From Mauremys mutica (lineage: Eukaryota; Chordata; Testudines; Geoemydidae), in NCBI RefSeq assembly GCF_020497125.1, contig NC_059072.1, positions 69,447,697 to 69,511,696 of the forward strand: 64,000 nt of DNA. Reading direction: 5' to 3'. This document shows, piece after piece, positions 11,352 to 20,207 of this stretch. The notes beneath the pieces were generated by a model. It was not told the DNA's origin. It was given only the letters and a program-made list of their open reading frames with translations, and ran no database searches. Position numbers and translations under genes: made by a program. Position 1 is the first letter of the stretch; every line of letters begins with the position of its first letter.

Positions 11352-12640
11352 ATGGACCCTGCTCAGCTCAATACTGCAATCGTGGATGTTTTAAACACCT
11401 CGCGCACTCTCATGCAATATATGGTGAACCAGGACCTTCAAACCGAGGCGAGGAGGAGGTGGATACGGCAGCGCGGCGATGACAGTGATGAGGACGTAGA
11501 CAGAATTCTCTCAAACCGCGGGCCCCTGCGCTTTGGAGATCCTGATGGTAATGGGGCAGATTCTATCCATTGAACGCCGATTTTGGGCCCGGGAAACAAG
11601 CACTGACTGGTGGGACCGCATTGTGTTGCAGGTGTGGGACGATTCGCAGTGGCTGTGAAACTTTCACATGCGTAAGGGCACTTTCATGGAACTTTGTGAC
11701 TTGCTTGCCCCTGCCCTGAAACGCCATAATACCAAGATGAGAGCAGCCCTCACAGTAGAGAAGCGAGTGGCGATAGCCCTGTGGAAGCTTGCAACGCCAG
11801 ACAGCTACCGGTCAGTCGGGAATCAATTTGGAGTTGGAAAATCTACTGTGGGGGCTGCTGTGATGCAAGTAGCCAAAGCAATCACTAAGCTGCTCCTACG
11901 AAAGGTTGTGACTCTGGGAAATGTGCAGGCCATAGTGGATGGCTTTGCTGCACTGGGATTCCCTAACTGTGGGGGGGTGATAGATGGAACCCATATCCCT
12001 ATCTTGGCACCGGAGCGCCAGGGCACCCAGTACGTAAACCGGAAGGGGTACTTTTCAATGGTGCTGCAAGCACTGGTGGATCACAAGGGACGTTTCACCA
12101 ACATCCACGTGGGATGGCCAGGGAGGGTTCATGACGCTCACTCTGTTCAGAAGCACTACTCTGTTTAAACAGCTGCAGCAAGGGAATTACTTCCCAGACC
12201 AGAAAATAACAGTTGGGGATGTTGAAATGCCTGTCGTTATCCTGGGGGACCCAGCCTACCCCTTGATGCCATGGCTTATGAAGCCATACACAGGCAGCCT
12301 GGACAGTGGTCAGGATCTGTTCAACTACAGGCTGAGCAAGTGCAGAATGGTGGTAGAATGTGCATTTGGCCGTTTAAAGGCGCGCTGGCGCACATTACTG
12401 ACTCGCTCAGACCTCAGCCAAACCAATGTCCCCTATGTTATTGCTGCTTGCTGTATTCTCCACAATCTCTGTGAGAGTAAGGGGGAGACCTTTATGGCGG
12501 GGTGGGAGGCTGAGGCAAATCATCTGGCCGCTGATTACGCGCAGCCAGACACCAGGGAGATTAGAAGAGCACACCAGGAAGTGGTGCGCATCAGAGAAGC
12601 TTTGAAAACAAGCTTCATCACTGGCCAGGGTAGGGTGTGA
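11352..12640 (+). pseudogene. Harbinger transposase (HARBI1-like, DDE_Tnp_4), three lesions
   Basis: This would cut and paste the element, working with the Myb-like partner in the nucleus. The likely start is the ATG at 11352 (MDPAQLNTAI), about 1.29 kb before the stop at 12638-12640. The reading moves through three frames. First comes an N-terminal part with RRRWIRQRGDDSDEDVDR. After a shift near 11550 come RRFWARETSTDWWDRIV and a TGA at 11656-11658, then MRKGTFMELCDLLAPALKRH and a helix-turn-helix-like SYRSVGNQFGVGKSTV. After a second shift near 12146 comes the rest. All three catalytic acidic residues are kept: D in GVIDGTH (codon at 11983), D in GDPAYPL (12248) and E in VVECAFGRL (12356). 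Loss of one base explains the second shift. The family match is firm; activity of this copy is excluded. Confidence 0.9.
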
Positions 12641-12741
12641 CTGCTGTGTTTGTTTCCCCTTGATGAAGCCCCACCCCCCTTGATTGACTCATTCCCTGTA
12701 AGCAACCCACTCTCCCCCTTCGAGTACAGCTTACTTATGCA

Positions 12742-12747
12742 AATAAA
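12742..12747 (+). promoter_or_regulatory. Poly(A) signal AATAAA for the transposase transcript
   Basis: AATAAA lies 102 bp past the transposase stop codon on the same strand, a normal distance for a short 3' UTR. The opposing gene's signal lies only 29 bp further on. Confidence 0.7.
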
Positions 12748-12775
12748 GTCACTCTCGTTTAAAAATCATGTATTC

Positions 12776-12781
12776 TTTATT
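12776..12781 (-). promoter_or_regulatory. Poly(A) signal AATAAA for the Myb-like transcript
   Basis: TTTATT on the plus strand is AATAAA on the minus strand, 84 bp past the stop of the Myb-like gene (12865). Cleavage 10-30 bases downstream would place this transcript's end at or beyond the plus-strand signal, so the two mRNAs would meet or overlap tail to tail. Confidence 0.65.
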
Positions 12782-12864
12782 AATTCATTATAAAAAGAGG
12801 GAGAGAAGTAAGGGTGTGGTTTGGGAGGAGGATAGGAGGGATGGAGAAGGCCACTTAAAAAATT

Positions 12865-14788
12865 TCACAGTAATGACAGCCTTCTGGTTGGGCTGTCCAT
12901 GGGGGTGGAGTGGGCAGGTGCACGGAGCCTCCCCCCACACGTTCTTACACGTCTGGGTGAGGAGGATGTGGAACATGGTGAGGGTTGAGGGTGGTTATAC
13001 AGGGGCTGCAGCGGCACTCTGTGATCCTGCTGCCGTTCCTGAAGCTCCACCAGATGCCGGAGCATGTCAGTTTGATCACGCAGCAGCCCCAGAGTTGCAT
13101 CCCACCACCGCTGATTTTCCTGCCGGTCTTCCTGCCGCCACCTCTCATCTCGGGTGTCCCTCCTGTGCTCACGTTCACTGGCATCTTTCCTGTATTTTGA
13201 TACCACGTCCTTCCACTCATTCAGATGAGCTCTTTCCTTGCGTGTAACTTCCATAATATCCGAGAACATTTCATCTCGCGTCTTCTTTTTCCTCTGCCTT
13301 ATCTGGGCTAGCCTTTGGGATGGAGCAGGGAGGCTTGAAAAATTTGCAGCTGCATGAGGGAGAGAAGTATTTAAAAAGATACATTTTTCAGAACAATGGT
13401 TATACTCTTTCACAGTGAACAGCACTATTCACCTTACATAGCACATGTGATTTCCCTACAAGGTTGCATTTTTCATCTTAATACTGAGTGCCTGCAGCTC
13501 TGGGGTTACAGATCTCACAGACACAGGTCCGGGCATCAGAATTCAGCTTGCATGCGGCCATGGTAAGCCACTGTCTTTCAGCTTCTGCAGTGATTTACCC
13601 CTCCCCCCAACGCATGGCTAATACCATGCTAGCTCCCTGCTCATCAACTCCCTTCTCCCCCCACTGCGTGGATGGTAGCTTGGGGAAGATCCCCGCTGAC
13701 CAAACACGAAAAAGATCATCGGCATTTCACTCCTCCCCTCCCCCCGCTTGGCTACGTGCAGGAAAGGATTTTTTTTAAGCTGCTGCAGTCCACGAACCCA
13801 GTAGGAAAATGGCCATCACCCTTACTTAAATTCCTGATTTTCAACCAGGTTACCCTGAACGATATCACTTTGCTGAGGATAACACAGCGAGATAAAGAAC
13901 GGATGCTTCTTGAATGCCAGCAATTACCGGGACCATACGCAGCTATGCTTTGCCATGCAATGATACCTGATTACTTGCTACATGCATGGCGTGGTAAAGT
14001 GTCCTACCATGGTGGACGGAACAAGGCTGCCTTGCCCAGAAACCTTCTGCAAAGGCTTCTGGAGTACCTCCAGGAGTGCTTCATCGAGATGTCCCTGCAG
14101 GATTTCCGCTCAATCCCCAGACATGTTAACAAACTTTTCTAAGTAACTATACTGTCTGCGAATGCATCCCAAGTCCTCAGGGCAAATCAATCATTAAAAA
14201 ACGCTTGCTTAAAAAACAATGTTTGATATTTGCAAAGGTACACTCACCAGAGGTCCCTTCCATGGCTTCATTGTCTGGGGTAGTGGCTTGGGAGGGTAAT
14301 TCCGTCAGGGTGAGAAAAAGCTCCTGGCTGTTGGGGCTCACGGAGTGCTGTGTGCTGTCTGCTAGCTCGTCCTCCTCTTCTTCATCGTCATCTTCCCCGT
14401 CCACATAATCCTCAGCCATGGCAGAGATTACAACCCCCACCTTGGAATCCACGGACAGGGGTGGGGTACTTGTGGCGCAGCCCCCTAAAATTGCATGCAG
14501 CTCAGCGTAGAAGCAGCATGTTTTTGGCCCTGCCCCAGACCTTCCGTTTGCTTCTTTGGTTTTCTGGTAGGCTTGTCTGAGCTCCTTGACTTTCACTCTG
14601 CACTGCAGTGAGTCCCTGCTGTGGCCTTTATCCGTCATAGACCTTGCAATTCTTTCAAATACTTTTTCATTTCGTCTTTTGGAACGCAGTTCTGTTAGCA
14701 CTGAATCCTCTCCCCAGATAGCGATCAGATCCAGTACCTCCCGTGCAGTCCATGCTGGGGCTCTTTTTCGATTCTCAGGAGACTGCAT
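12865..14788 (-). CDS. Harbinger Myb/SANT-like DNA-binding protein, two exons, open frame
   Basis: In Harbinger elements this partner binds subterminal DNA and brings the transposase to the nucleus and the ends. Exon 1 runs 14788-14248 and exon 2 runs 13349-12865. The intron has GTGAGT at the donor and a pyrimidine-rich CCCTCATGCAG acceptor; both sides are phase 1, so the join stays in frame. The product is 341 residues from the ATG at 14788. The frame is open another 18 codons upstream, to a GTG at 14842 that may be a mutated original start. The N-terminal 95 residues hold the Myb/SANT-like trihelix (RAPAWTAREVLDLIAIWGED, QCRVKVKELRQAYQKTKE). An acidic run (EDDDEEEEDE) follows. Exon 2 has basic QIRQRKKKTRDEMF and a C-terminal leucine-rich helix (LLRDQTDMLRHLVELQERQQ). 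No stop or frameshift was seen. It is most likely a relic of a recent element; a host role is possible but unsupported. Confidence 0.85.
13350..14247 (-). other. Intron of the Harbinger Myb-like gene
   Basis: This 898-bp intron on the minus strand has GT...AG ends, and the flanking codon halves agree (phase 1). It is unusual in carrying a long open frame on the opposite strand over its central and upstream part. Confidence 0.75.
13849..14142 (+). CDS. Possible third Harbinger reading frame inside the Myb intron
   Basis: The plus strand has a frame that is open from at least 13672 and ends with TAA at 14140-14142. The last 97 codons look protein-like. They include LNDITLLRITQRDKERMLLEC, GPYAAMLCHAMIPDYLLHAW, GKVSYHGGRNKAALPRNLL and a helical end LLEYLQECFIEMSLQDF. 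A pyrimidine-rich tract and CAG at 13846-13848 could be a splice acceptor just before this part, which would make it a 3'-terminal exon. I do not recognise a domain. It might be a captured host exon, a third element gene or chance. No poly(A) signal was seen close after it. Confidence 0.35.
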   Translation, partial: VTLNDITLLRITQRDKERMLLECQQLPGPYAAMLCHAMIPDYLLHAWRGKVSYHGGRNKAALPRNLLQRLLEYLQECFIEMSLQDFRSIPRHVNKLF

Positions 14789-14845
14789 TGTTACCTGTGC
14801 AGATGAGTTGTGCGTGGTCACCTGTGCTGATGAGCTCTCCACACT

Positions 14846-15042
14846 GGGAGGGATAGCTCAGTGGTTTGAGCATTGGCCTGCTAAACCCAGGGTTGTGAGT
14901 TCAATCCTTGAGGAGGCCACTTGGGGATCTGGGGCAGAAATTGGTCCTGCTAGTGAAGGCAGGGGGCTGGACTTGATGACCTTTCAAAGTCCCTTCCAGT
15001 TCTAGGAGATTGGTATATCTCCAATTATTATTATTATTATAA
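14846..15042 (+). mobile_element. Cry-type tRNA-derived SINE of turtles
   Basis: The head GGGAGGGATAGCTCAGTGG is tRNA-like, with the A box TAGCTCAGTGG and B box GAGTTCAATCC of an internal RNA polymerase III promoter. The body has GGGGCTGGACTTGATGACC and CCCTTCCAGTTCTAGG, and the tail is ATTATTATTATTAT. This matches my memory of the tortoise PolIII/Cry SINE of cryptodires, which is the strongest clue to the organism. It lies 58 bp upstream of the ATG of the Myb-like gene, within the region expected to hold that gene's promoter or 5' UTR. No clear target duplication was seen. Confidence 0.9.
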
Positions 15043-15366
15043 GCAGGAAATGAATTTCAAAAGTTCACAGGGCTTTTCCTGTCTACCTGGCCAGTGCATC
15101 AGAGTTCAGAATGCTGTCCAGAGCGGTCAGTGGTGGACTGTGGGATACCGCCCAGAGGCCAATACCATCGATTTGCAGCCACACTAACCCTATTCCGATA
15201 TGTTAATCCCGATATTAGCGCTACTCCTCTCGTCGGGGAGGAGTACAGAAACCGATTTAAAGAGCCATTAAAATCGATATAAGGGGCCTCTTAGTGTGGA
15301 CGGGTGTGGCATTAAATCGGTTTAACACTCCTAAAACCGGTTTAAATGCATAGTGTAGACCAGGCC

Positions 15367-15845
15367 TCAGATTCTAAAGCCCTTTACAGCCTGTCCCCAC
15401 CCTACCTATCATTTCTCATCCACCACCAAAATTGACAGTTCCTGCCTATTCCATGATGCCAGCCTCCACTGCCCATTTGTTAAATATTCAAACACCTTCT
15501 TGTTTTCTTCCATGATGCCCCATATGCTTGGGAGATGCTCTCCATAAATATCTGAAAATCTTGTTATCCTTCTTGAATTCCCTCCTTAAAACTCTCCTTT
15601 GCCATGATGCCTACAATAAACTTGACAACAGTTAGGCTGCTCATGTGGACAATGTCGTCTCATTGATTCTTTGTACCTTCCCCCACCCTTTGCAATCAAT
15701 CTCTATTGTCTCTTTTCGTATATTTAGATTGTAAGCTGTTTGGGGCAGGGACCATCTTTTGTTCTGTGTTTCCACAGCACCTAGCACAATGGGGTCCTGG
15801 TCTATGACTGGGGGTCCTAGTGCTACAGTAATACAAATAATAATA
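15367..15845 (+). mobile_element. L2-type LINE 3' part and 3' end
   Basis: The stretch starts ATTCTAAAGCCCTTTACAGC, a typical C-terminal L2 segment. It ends with GTAAGCTGTTTGGGGCAGGG, CAGCACCTAGCACAATGGGG and AATACAAATAATAATAAT, the L2 tail common in reptiles. The orientation is sense, opposite to the L2 at 9157-10495, so it is a separate insertion or an inverted piece. Confidence 0.75.
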
Positions 15846-15959
15846 ATTCTGACCTTGGGACCAGGGAGCTGCTAACCAGCTCCCTGATTGCTCATCACCG
15901 CCTTTGTGCCAGTCGTCAGGCACAAGAGGACAGAGCCCCATAAGTTACCTTCATCTGTT

Positions 15960-16070
15960 TTGTCTATTCAAGCTCTAAGCACTCTGGGGCAGGGACTGTC
16001 CCCTTCAATGTGCCTAGCACCAATGGGACTCTGATCTGGGTTGTGGGCACTACTGTAATACAAATAATAT
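15960..16070 (+). mobile_element. Second L2-type 3' end
   Basis: It repeats the tail signature CTCTGGGGCAGGGACTGTC, GTGCCTAGCACCAATGGG and ACTGTAATACAAATAAT. It lies in the same orientation as the preceding copy and is shorter. Confidence 0.65.
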
Positions 16071-17405
16071 TTTGTTAAGGTGTTACTGGAAGATGGAAAG
16101 GAGGAGCACAAGGAGGCTAGAAGGAAAAAACAAACAAGAAAGAGGAAAACATTTGAAGCATGGATGCCAAGAGACGAGCAGTCAACGTAGAAGATAGAGG
16201 TATAATGAGATGAATTGGATGGTTTCCTCTTCTATCTTATTTTGTGTATTTCAGTAGGATTTATGCATTGTATAAGATAAAACATTTTAAAAATAAAACA
16301 GAAAAAAGAGGAGCAAGTTATAATTACACTTTGGAACTGTGGTGACATCATAAACCAGTCAAGCTCCACATCCATTGTTAATTATGGTGTCACTGGAACC
16401 CCTCTCTGTGTATTTATAGCTCTGTACTTCACAGTCACTGTACCTATGAATTATTCATTATCTTTCTGCTTCCTTGTTTGATTAGTCAAACTGTGCCAAA
16501 AAGTACAAAACCTGAGCGTAACAGCAGATTTCACCAGACCTCATTTAAGCTGTAACGTTAATCTAGCTATTCAATTTATGAACAAGCAAGACGTCAGTTT
16601 TCTTTTCTTTTAATGTAAAAGAAGTAAAGAGACCAGCATAGGAAAGCTTTTCTTTCCTAATTATTTCTTGGTCTTTGCTGAGTTCATGTTTAAAAAACAA
16701 AACAAAAAAAACCCTTGCACTTGATGCTTCCCTTACATCTTTCAAATATTATGTAGGCCCGTTGAATAAAGATTCTCTGATTTATTACGGAAATATATTG
16801 ACACAACATAAGAGAAAAGAAAATAATGTGGACATTTGTGTGCTATGGCAAAGTCAATTTAATTAGTATCTGACCCACACTGATAAGTATCATCACTCCC
16901 AAATGTACTTAGTTTAGTCACAAATCAAACCAAAGTAGGCAAAACATTTGTCACAATGCGAATTTAAAAAACAAAACACCACTCTGTTATTTTTAGTTGC
17001 CACCATTGCTAAGAGCAAATTAAATATTTGCATTGAGTTAATCAGCCTCTCACAGATAAGTACTAAATCTCCCAACCACACAGAACGTATCAAGTAATTT
17101 ACATTACAGTCTGGAATAGAAAGAGAGAGGTATCCCTGCAAATTCAGTGCCAGAAATGCAGATCCAAGATTTGGTCCATTCATATTTCCATTTTTTTAAT
17201 TTCTTTCAATATATTGAAGCAAATTTTATCCATGAATACATAGAATGAGTGAATCTTGTTGGTTTATATAGAAAATTGCCTATTTTTGTTCCTCTTATCT
17301 GACCTCTCCCTGTCTGTATATCCTTAAACTATGAGCTCCTCAGGCATAGACAAACAGGAAAATGAGCAATATATTGTAGGTGTAACAACAAAATAATTAT
17401 AGTAC
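16071..17405. other. Unassigned non-coding DNA
   Basis: No gene or repeat family recognised. AT-rich, with short A-rich runs at about 16280-16310 and 16690-16715. Confidence 0.5.
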
Positions 17406-18005
17406 TAGAGTTGATCAAAACAGGATTTCTGTCCCATGGGACACTTTGATATTTTGACATTTGTTTTTGGCCTGAAAACAGCCCAAAAGTCACTTTTTGC
17501 ATACCTGAGAGTTCCAAATAATTCCTGTTTGATATCAAACATGTCATTTCAATGTTTACAATCAAAATCAAACTTGTCAATGTTCCCAATGTTTGCCAAC
17601 ACAGAACAAAAACTTCCATTTTGGATTTGGTCGGTATGAATCTCTGTGTCTCCCTGAGCCACTGTGATGACTCAGGAGCTGTAGTTCTGGGTCCCACATG
17701 GTCTATTCTCCCCTATGGGCTTTTCTCCCTAGCCAGACAGTATTTCCCACAATGCACCACATTCTCTCCCTATTGCTAAGTCATTGCTGTATAGTCCCAT
17801 GATGGCCATTCAGGAGGTCACAGGTTTACGATAATCAAAAACAAAATATTTTGGTAATTTTCAGGTTGGCAAACTGGAAAAAAAAAGTTTGATTTTGATT
17901 TGATAGAAAATTCAGCTGAAACCTATCTTTTTCCATGGAAAATTTAAATGAAACCCCATTTTTCTGTGTGGGAAATATTTCATGGAATGTTTTTGCCCAA
18001 CCCTA
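17406..18005. mobile_element. Palindromic non-autonomous DNA element
   Basis: The left end reads TAGAGTTGATCAAAACA and the complement of the right end reads TAGGGTTGGGCAAAAACA. The subterminal sequences on both sides are rich in AAAATTTTC-like words that can pair. No protein is encoded, and no clean target duplication was seen. The terminal TAGGG resembles the hAT-like element at 27297, but the class remains open. Confidence 0.5.
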
Positions 18006-18204
18006 AATAATTTATTATTATTAATAATGTAACCCTTCTGCCAGGCAGTGTCAGCAGCAACAAGGTCCAGGTTCAATATCTGGGGATTTCTCTTAACATT
18101 ATAAAACAGAACCAGCTTCAGTTCCCAGCTAGAAATCTGGTAAAACTAAACGCCGTCCCTGTATTCATCTAAGAGGAACATTCAGAAGACCGAGGCCAGA
18201 GCCT

Positions 18205-19215
18205 GGTCTCCATTCTAGGATAAACCATGATAGTGCCCTCTTTTCAGAATCACTCTCAGAGGTGCTGGGTAGTGGGGTTTACCCCCAGGAGGCCCATTGT
18301 ATGTGTTGGGTGGTGGCTTCAGTCCAGCAACTTTTTGCTGCCCAAGTCTCATGTTATGATCTCTCTCATATGGGGCTCCTACTAATTCCCTCACAGGTAA
18401 TGGACAGTGCCTATGTACTGTCTTTATTTGACCTCGCTTGGTCTCAGGTTTGATCTTGTAGACCAGCAGGTCTCCCAGTTTTTCCACCACCAGGTAATGT
18501 GTTATATCTGGCTGTTATCTTATGTTTTTCATCAACACCCAAATTTGCAATAGAACTCTGTCTCCTGGCAGGAGCGCCAGAGAATACAATCTAGCACAGG
18601 GGTAGGCAACCTATATCCACCAAACCTCCTAATCTGGGGTTCTCAGCCAAACATCAGGAAATGCAGTTTGACTCCTGTAGCATCCTTTCTTGAGACATCG
18701 AATGTATGCACAAAAATTCAGTATGCCAGCTCCAAGTTGACTTCTGCTCTGGATGTATAATCCCCAACATACTGGATGATTGTGCTTGTCCTAGACTTCT
18801 TAAATCCTGCCATCTTAACCACTTCCTTCAGAAAATGACTCTCAAAGTCCCCTCGTTGGTCAGTGTGTATTTTAGCTGGGGATCTATACATTGAATAGTA
18901 TTTCTCCCACAACACTCAAGTAACTGAGGGGGACTTCTGATCATGTATAGAACATGTATGCACTTACCAAGTAAAGTAGTCAGTCACTACTAAGGTGTTC
19001 CCAGCATCCTTTCTGTATGCTTCTAAAGACAGGAAGTCAATGCATACCAGTTCCAAATGTTTGCTGCTAATGATATTCTCCAGATATGCATTTCTAGTGG
19101 GTAGAGTTTTCCTTTGAAGACAAAGGAAATTTGCAAATGTCCTAGCCATCTGGGACCAATAGAACCTACTAAATTCCAGGATTCTCTCCATTCCCAAATG
19201 TCCAAAAGTTATCAA
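18205..19215 (-). pseudogene. Ty3/gypsy retrotransposon integrase, decayed
   Basis: Read on the minus strand from 19215 downward. It would insert retrotransposon cDNA. A zinc-binding part is recognisable in TFGHLGMERILEFSRFYW. The core begins with SSKHLELVCIDFLSLE (first catalytic D) and NTLVVTDYFTW. The second D lies in IHTDQRGDFESHFL, followed by KKSRTSTI. The third catalytic segment (the HPQ...ER region) is not readable. The C-terminal end shows LPGDRVLLQ, LVYKIKPETKRGQIKTVHRHCPLPV, a typical gypsy integrase tail. Frames shift at about 18940 and 18500. No LTR was identified nearby. Confidence 0.75.
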
Positions 19216-20207
19216 GGAAGCCCCATATGGCCAGGGCTCTGTAATCTTTCAGTAGCACTAGTTGTGTTAATTGATTTCGTAAAGGATCTGCTGAGATTAA
19301 GTGCAGAACACACTGAATCAGTTTTCGTTCGGTCCATTTTCTCAATAGTAGTTTGCCCTCTGGGATAGAGTGAATAATCATGGCTGGATTGTGCCTCTCC
19401 TTTTTAGTGAGCTGTGTCGTTATCATTATTTTGAAGTTGGGCTTCTTACCAGTCCGCAGTATTGAGTCTAGGTCTAACACAAAACAGCTCACTGAGGCTA
19501 ATGGACAGCTCACTGAGGCTAACACTTTCAGGGACAGGTCCAAAGTTTCTGTGATACAGTTGAGAAGACCGTCCTGGATCTCTGACTCTTGATGGCTCAG
19601 ACTGCAAAAACCTCTCATTCCATCTATGGGAATCACAGCAATTTCCAAAGCCTGTGGATGCTGGGACTGCCTGACATTTTTCTTCCTCTCTGACCTCTCA
19701 TCAGCAGAAAGTGACTTGATGGACTTTCTTGTCATTCTCTTCACCAAAGATTGAGCAACATTGGGTTGTGCTAATAAGCTCCTCATATAATTTGGGTCAG
19801 TCTGGTCCGGTACATTTGCTCAGCAGTCACTGTTTCCTTCATGAGAGCACTCTGTAAAAGTTTCTCTTTATATAGGCTGAAACTTTGTCACACTTTTGTA
19901 CTGTCACCATCTGTCATCGAGAAACTTACAGTAAATGTCCTCAGAGCTGTCTGTTCTCCCAAATGCATGATGGAGGGCCTCTAGGCAGTCCTTTACATCA
20001 AACCCCTCTTCCCCAGGTATTGAGACTGCACTCCCAGAGAATTACCTTAATTTTCAATATGGGCTTGACTATCTCACTTGGAACTTGGGAGGATTCCACT
20101 GCCACTGTCTGGTCACATAGCACTGCAAATGCATCATCCTCCCTCATAAATACGTGGCCATGCGTTCTGCTGTGTCTGCCCATAAAATTGATTTTTTGAG
20201 CCCTCAC
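19170..20207 (-). pseudogene. Gypsy pol linker upstream of integrase, decayed
   Basis: Minus-strand frames lead into the integrase. The part ending RKWTERKLIQCVLHLISADPL, RNQLTQLVLLKDYRALAIWG is the usual linker between the RNase H region and the integrase zinc finger. Upstream pieces (KKNVRQSQHPQALEIAVIP; GRHSRTHGHVFMREDDAFAV) lie in related frames but were not assigned to a domain. Reverse transcriptase motifs were not found, so the element is partial. Confidence 0.5.

Larger units (their letters stand above)
10984..15366 (+). mobile_element. PIF-Harbinger DNA transposon, autonomous type, two genes
   Basis: This 4.4-kb element carries both genes expected of Harbinger: a DDE transposase (plus strand) and a Myb/SANT-like protein (minus strand), arranged convergently. 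The terminus GGGTACGTCTACACTA matches the complement of the right end, GGCCTGGTCTACACTA. Subterminal copies of AAACCGGTTT-like words occur at both ends. Harbingers make 3-bp TWA duplications; the flanks here are TAT and TCA, so the duplication is mutated or the ends are off by a few bases. A Cry SINE lies at 14846-15042. The MITEs at 22485 and 46671 share the GTCTACACT core and do have TAA and TTA duplications, so they are probable non-autonomous relatives. Confidence 0.88.

Noticed and set aside
14177..14247. Extension of Myb-like exon 1 without splicing (to the stop at 14177)
   Set aside because: The GTGAGT donor, matching phase-1 acceptor at 13350 and protein-like exon 2 make splicing far more likely than the 24-codon read-through.
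18597..18614. CAGGGGTAGGCAACCTAT as a hAT terminus like that at 29329
   Set aside because: Only about 18 bp match, no second end or duplication exists, and the gypsy integrase reading continues across it.
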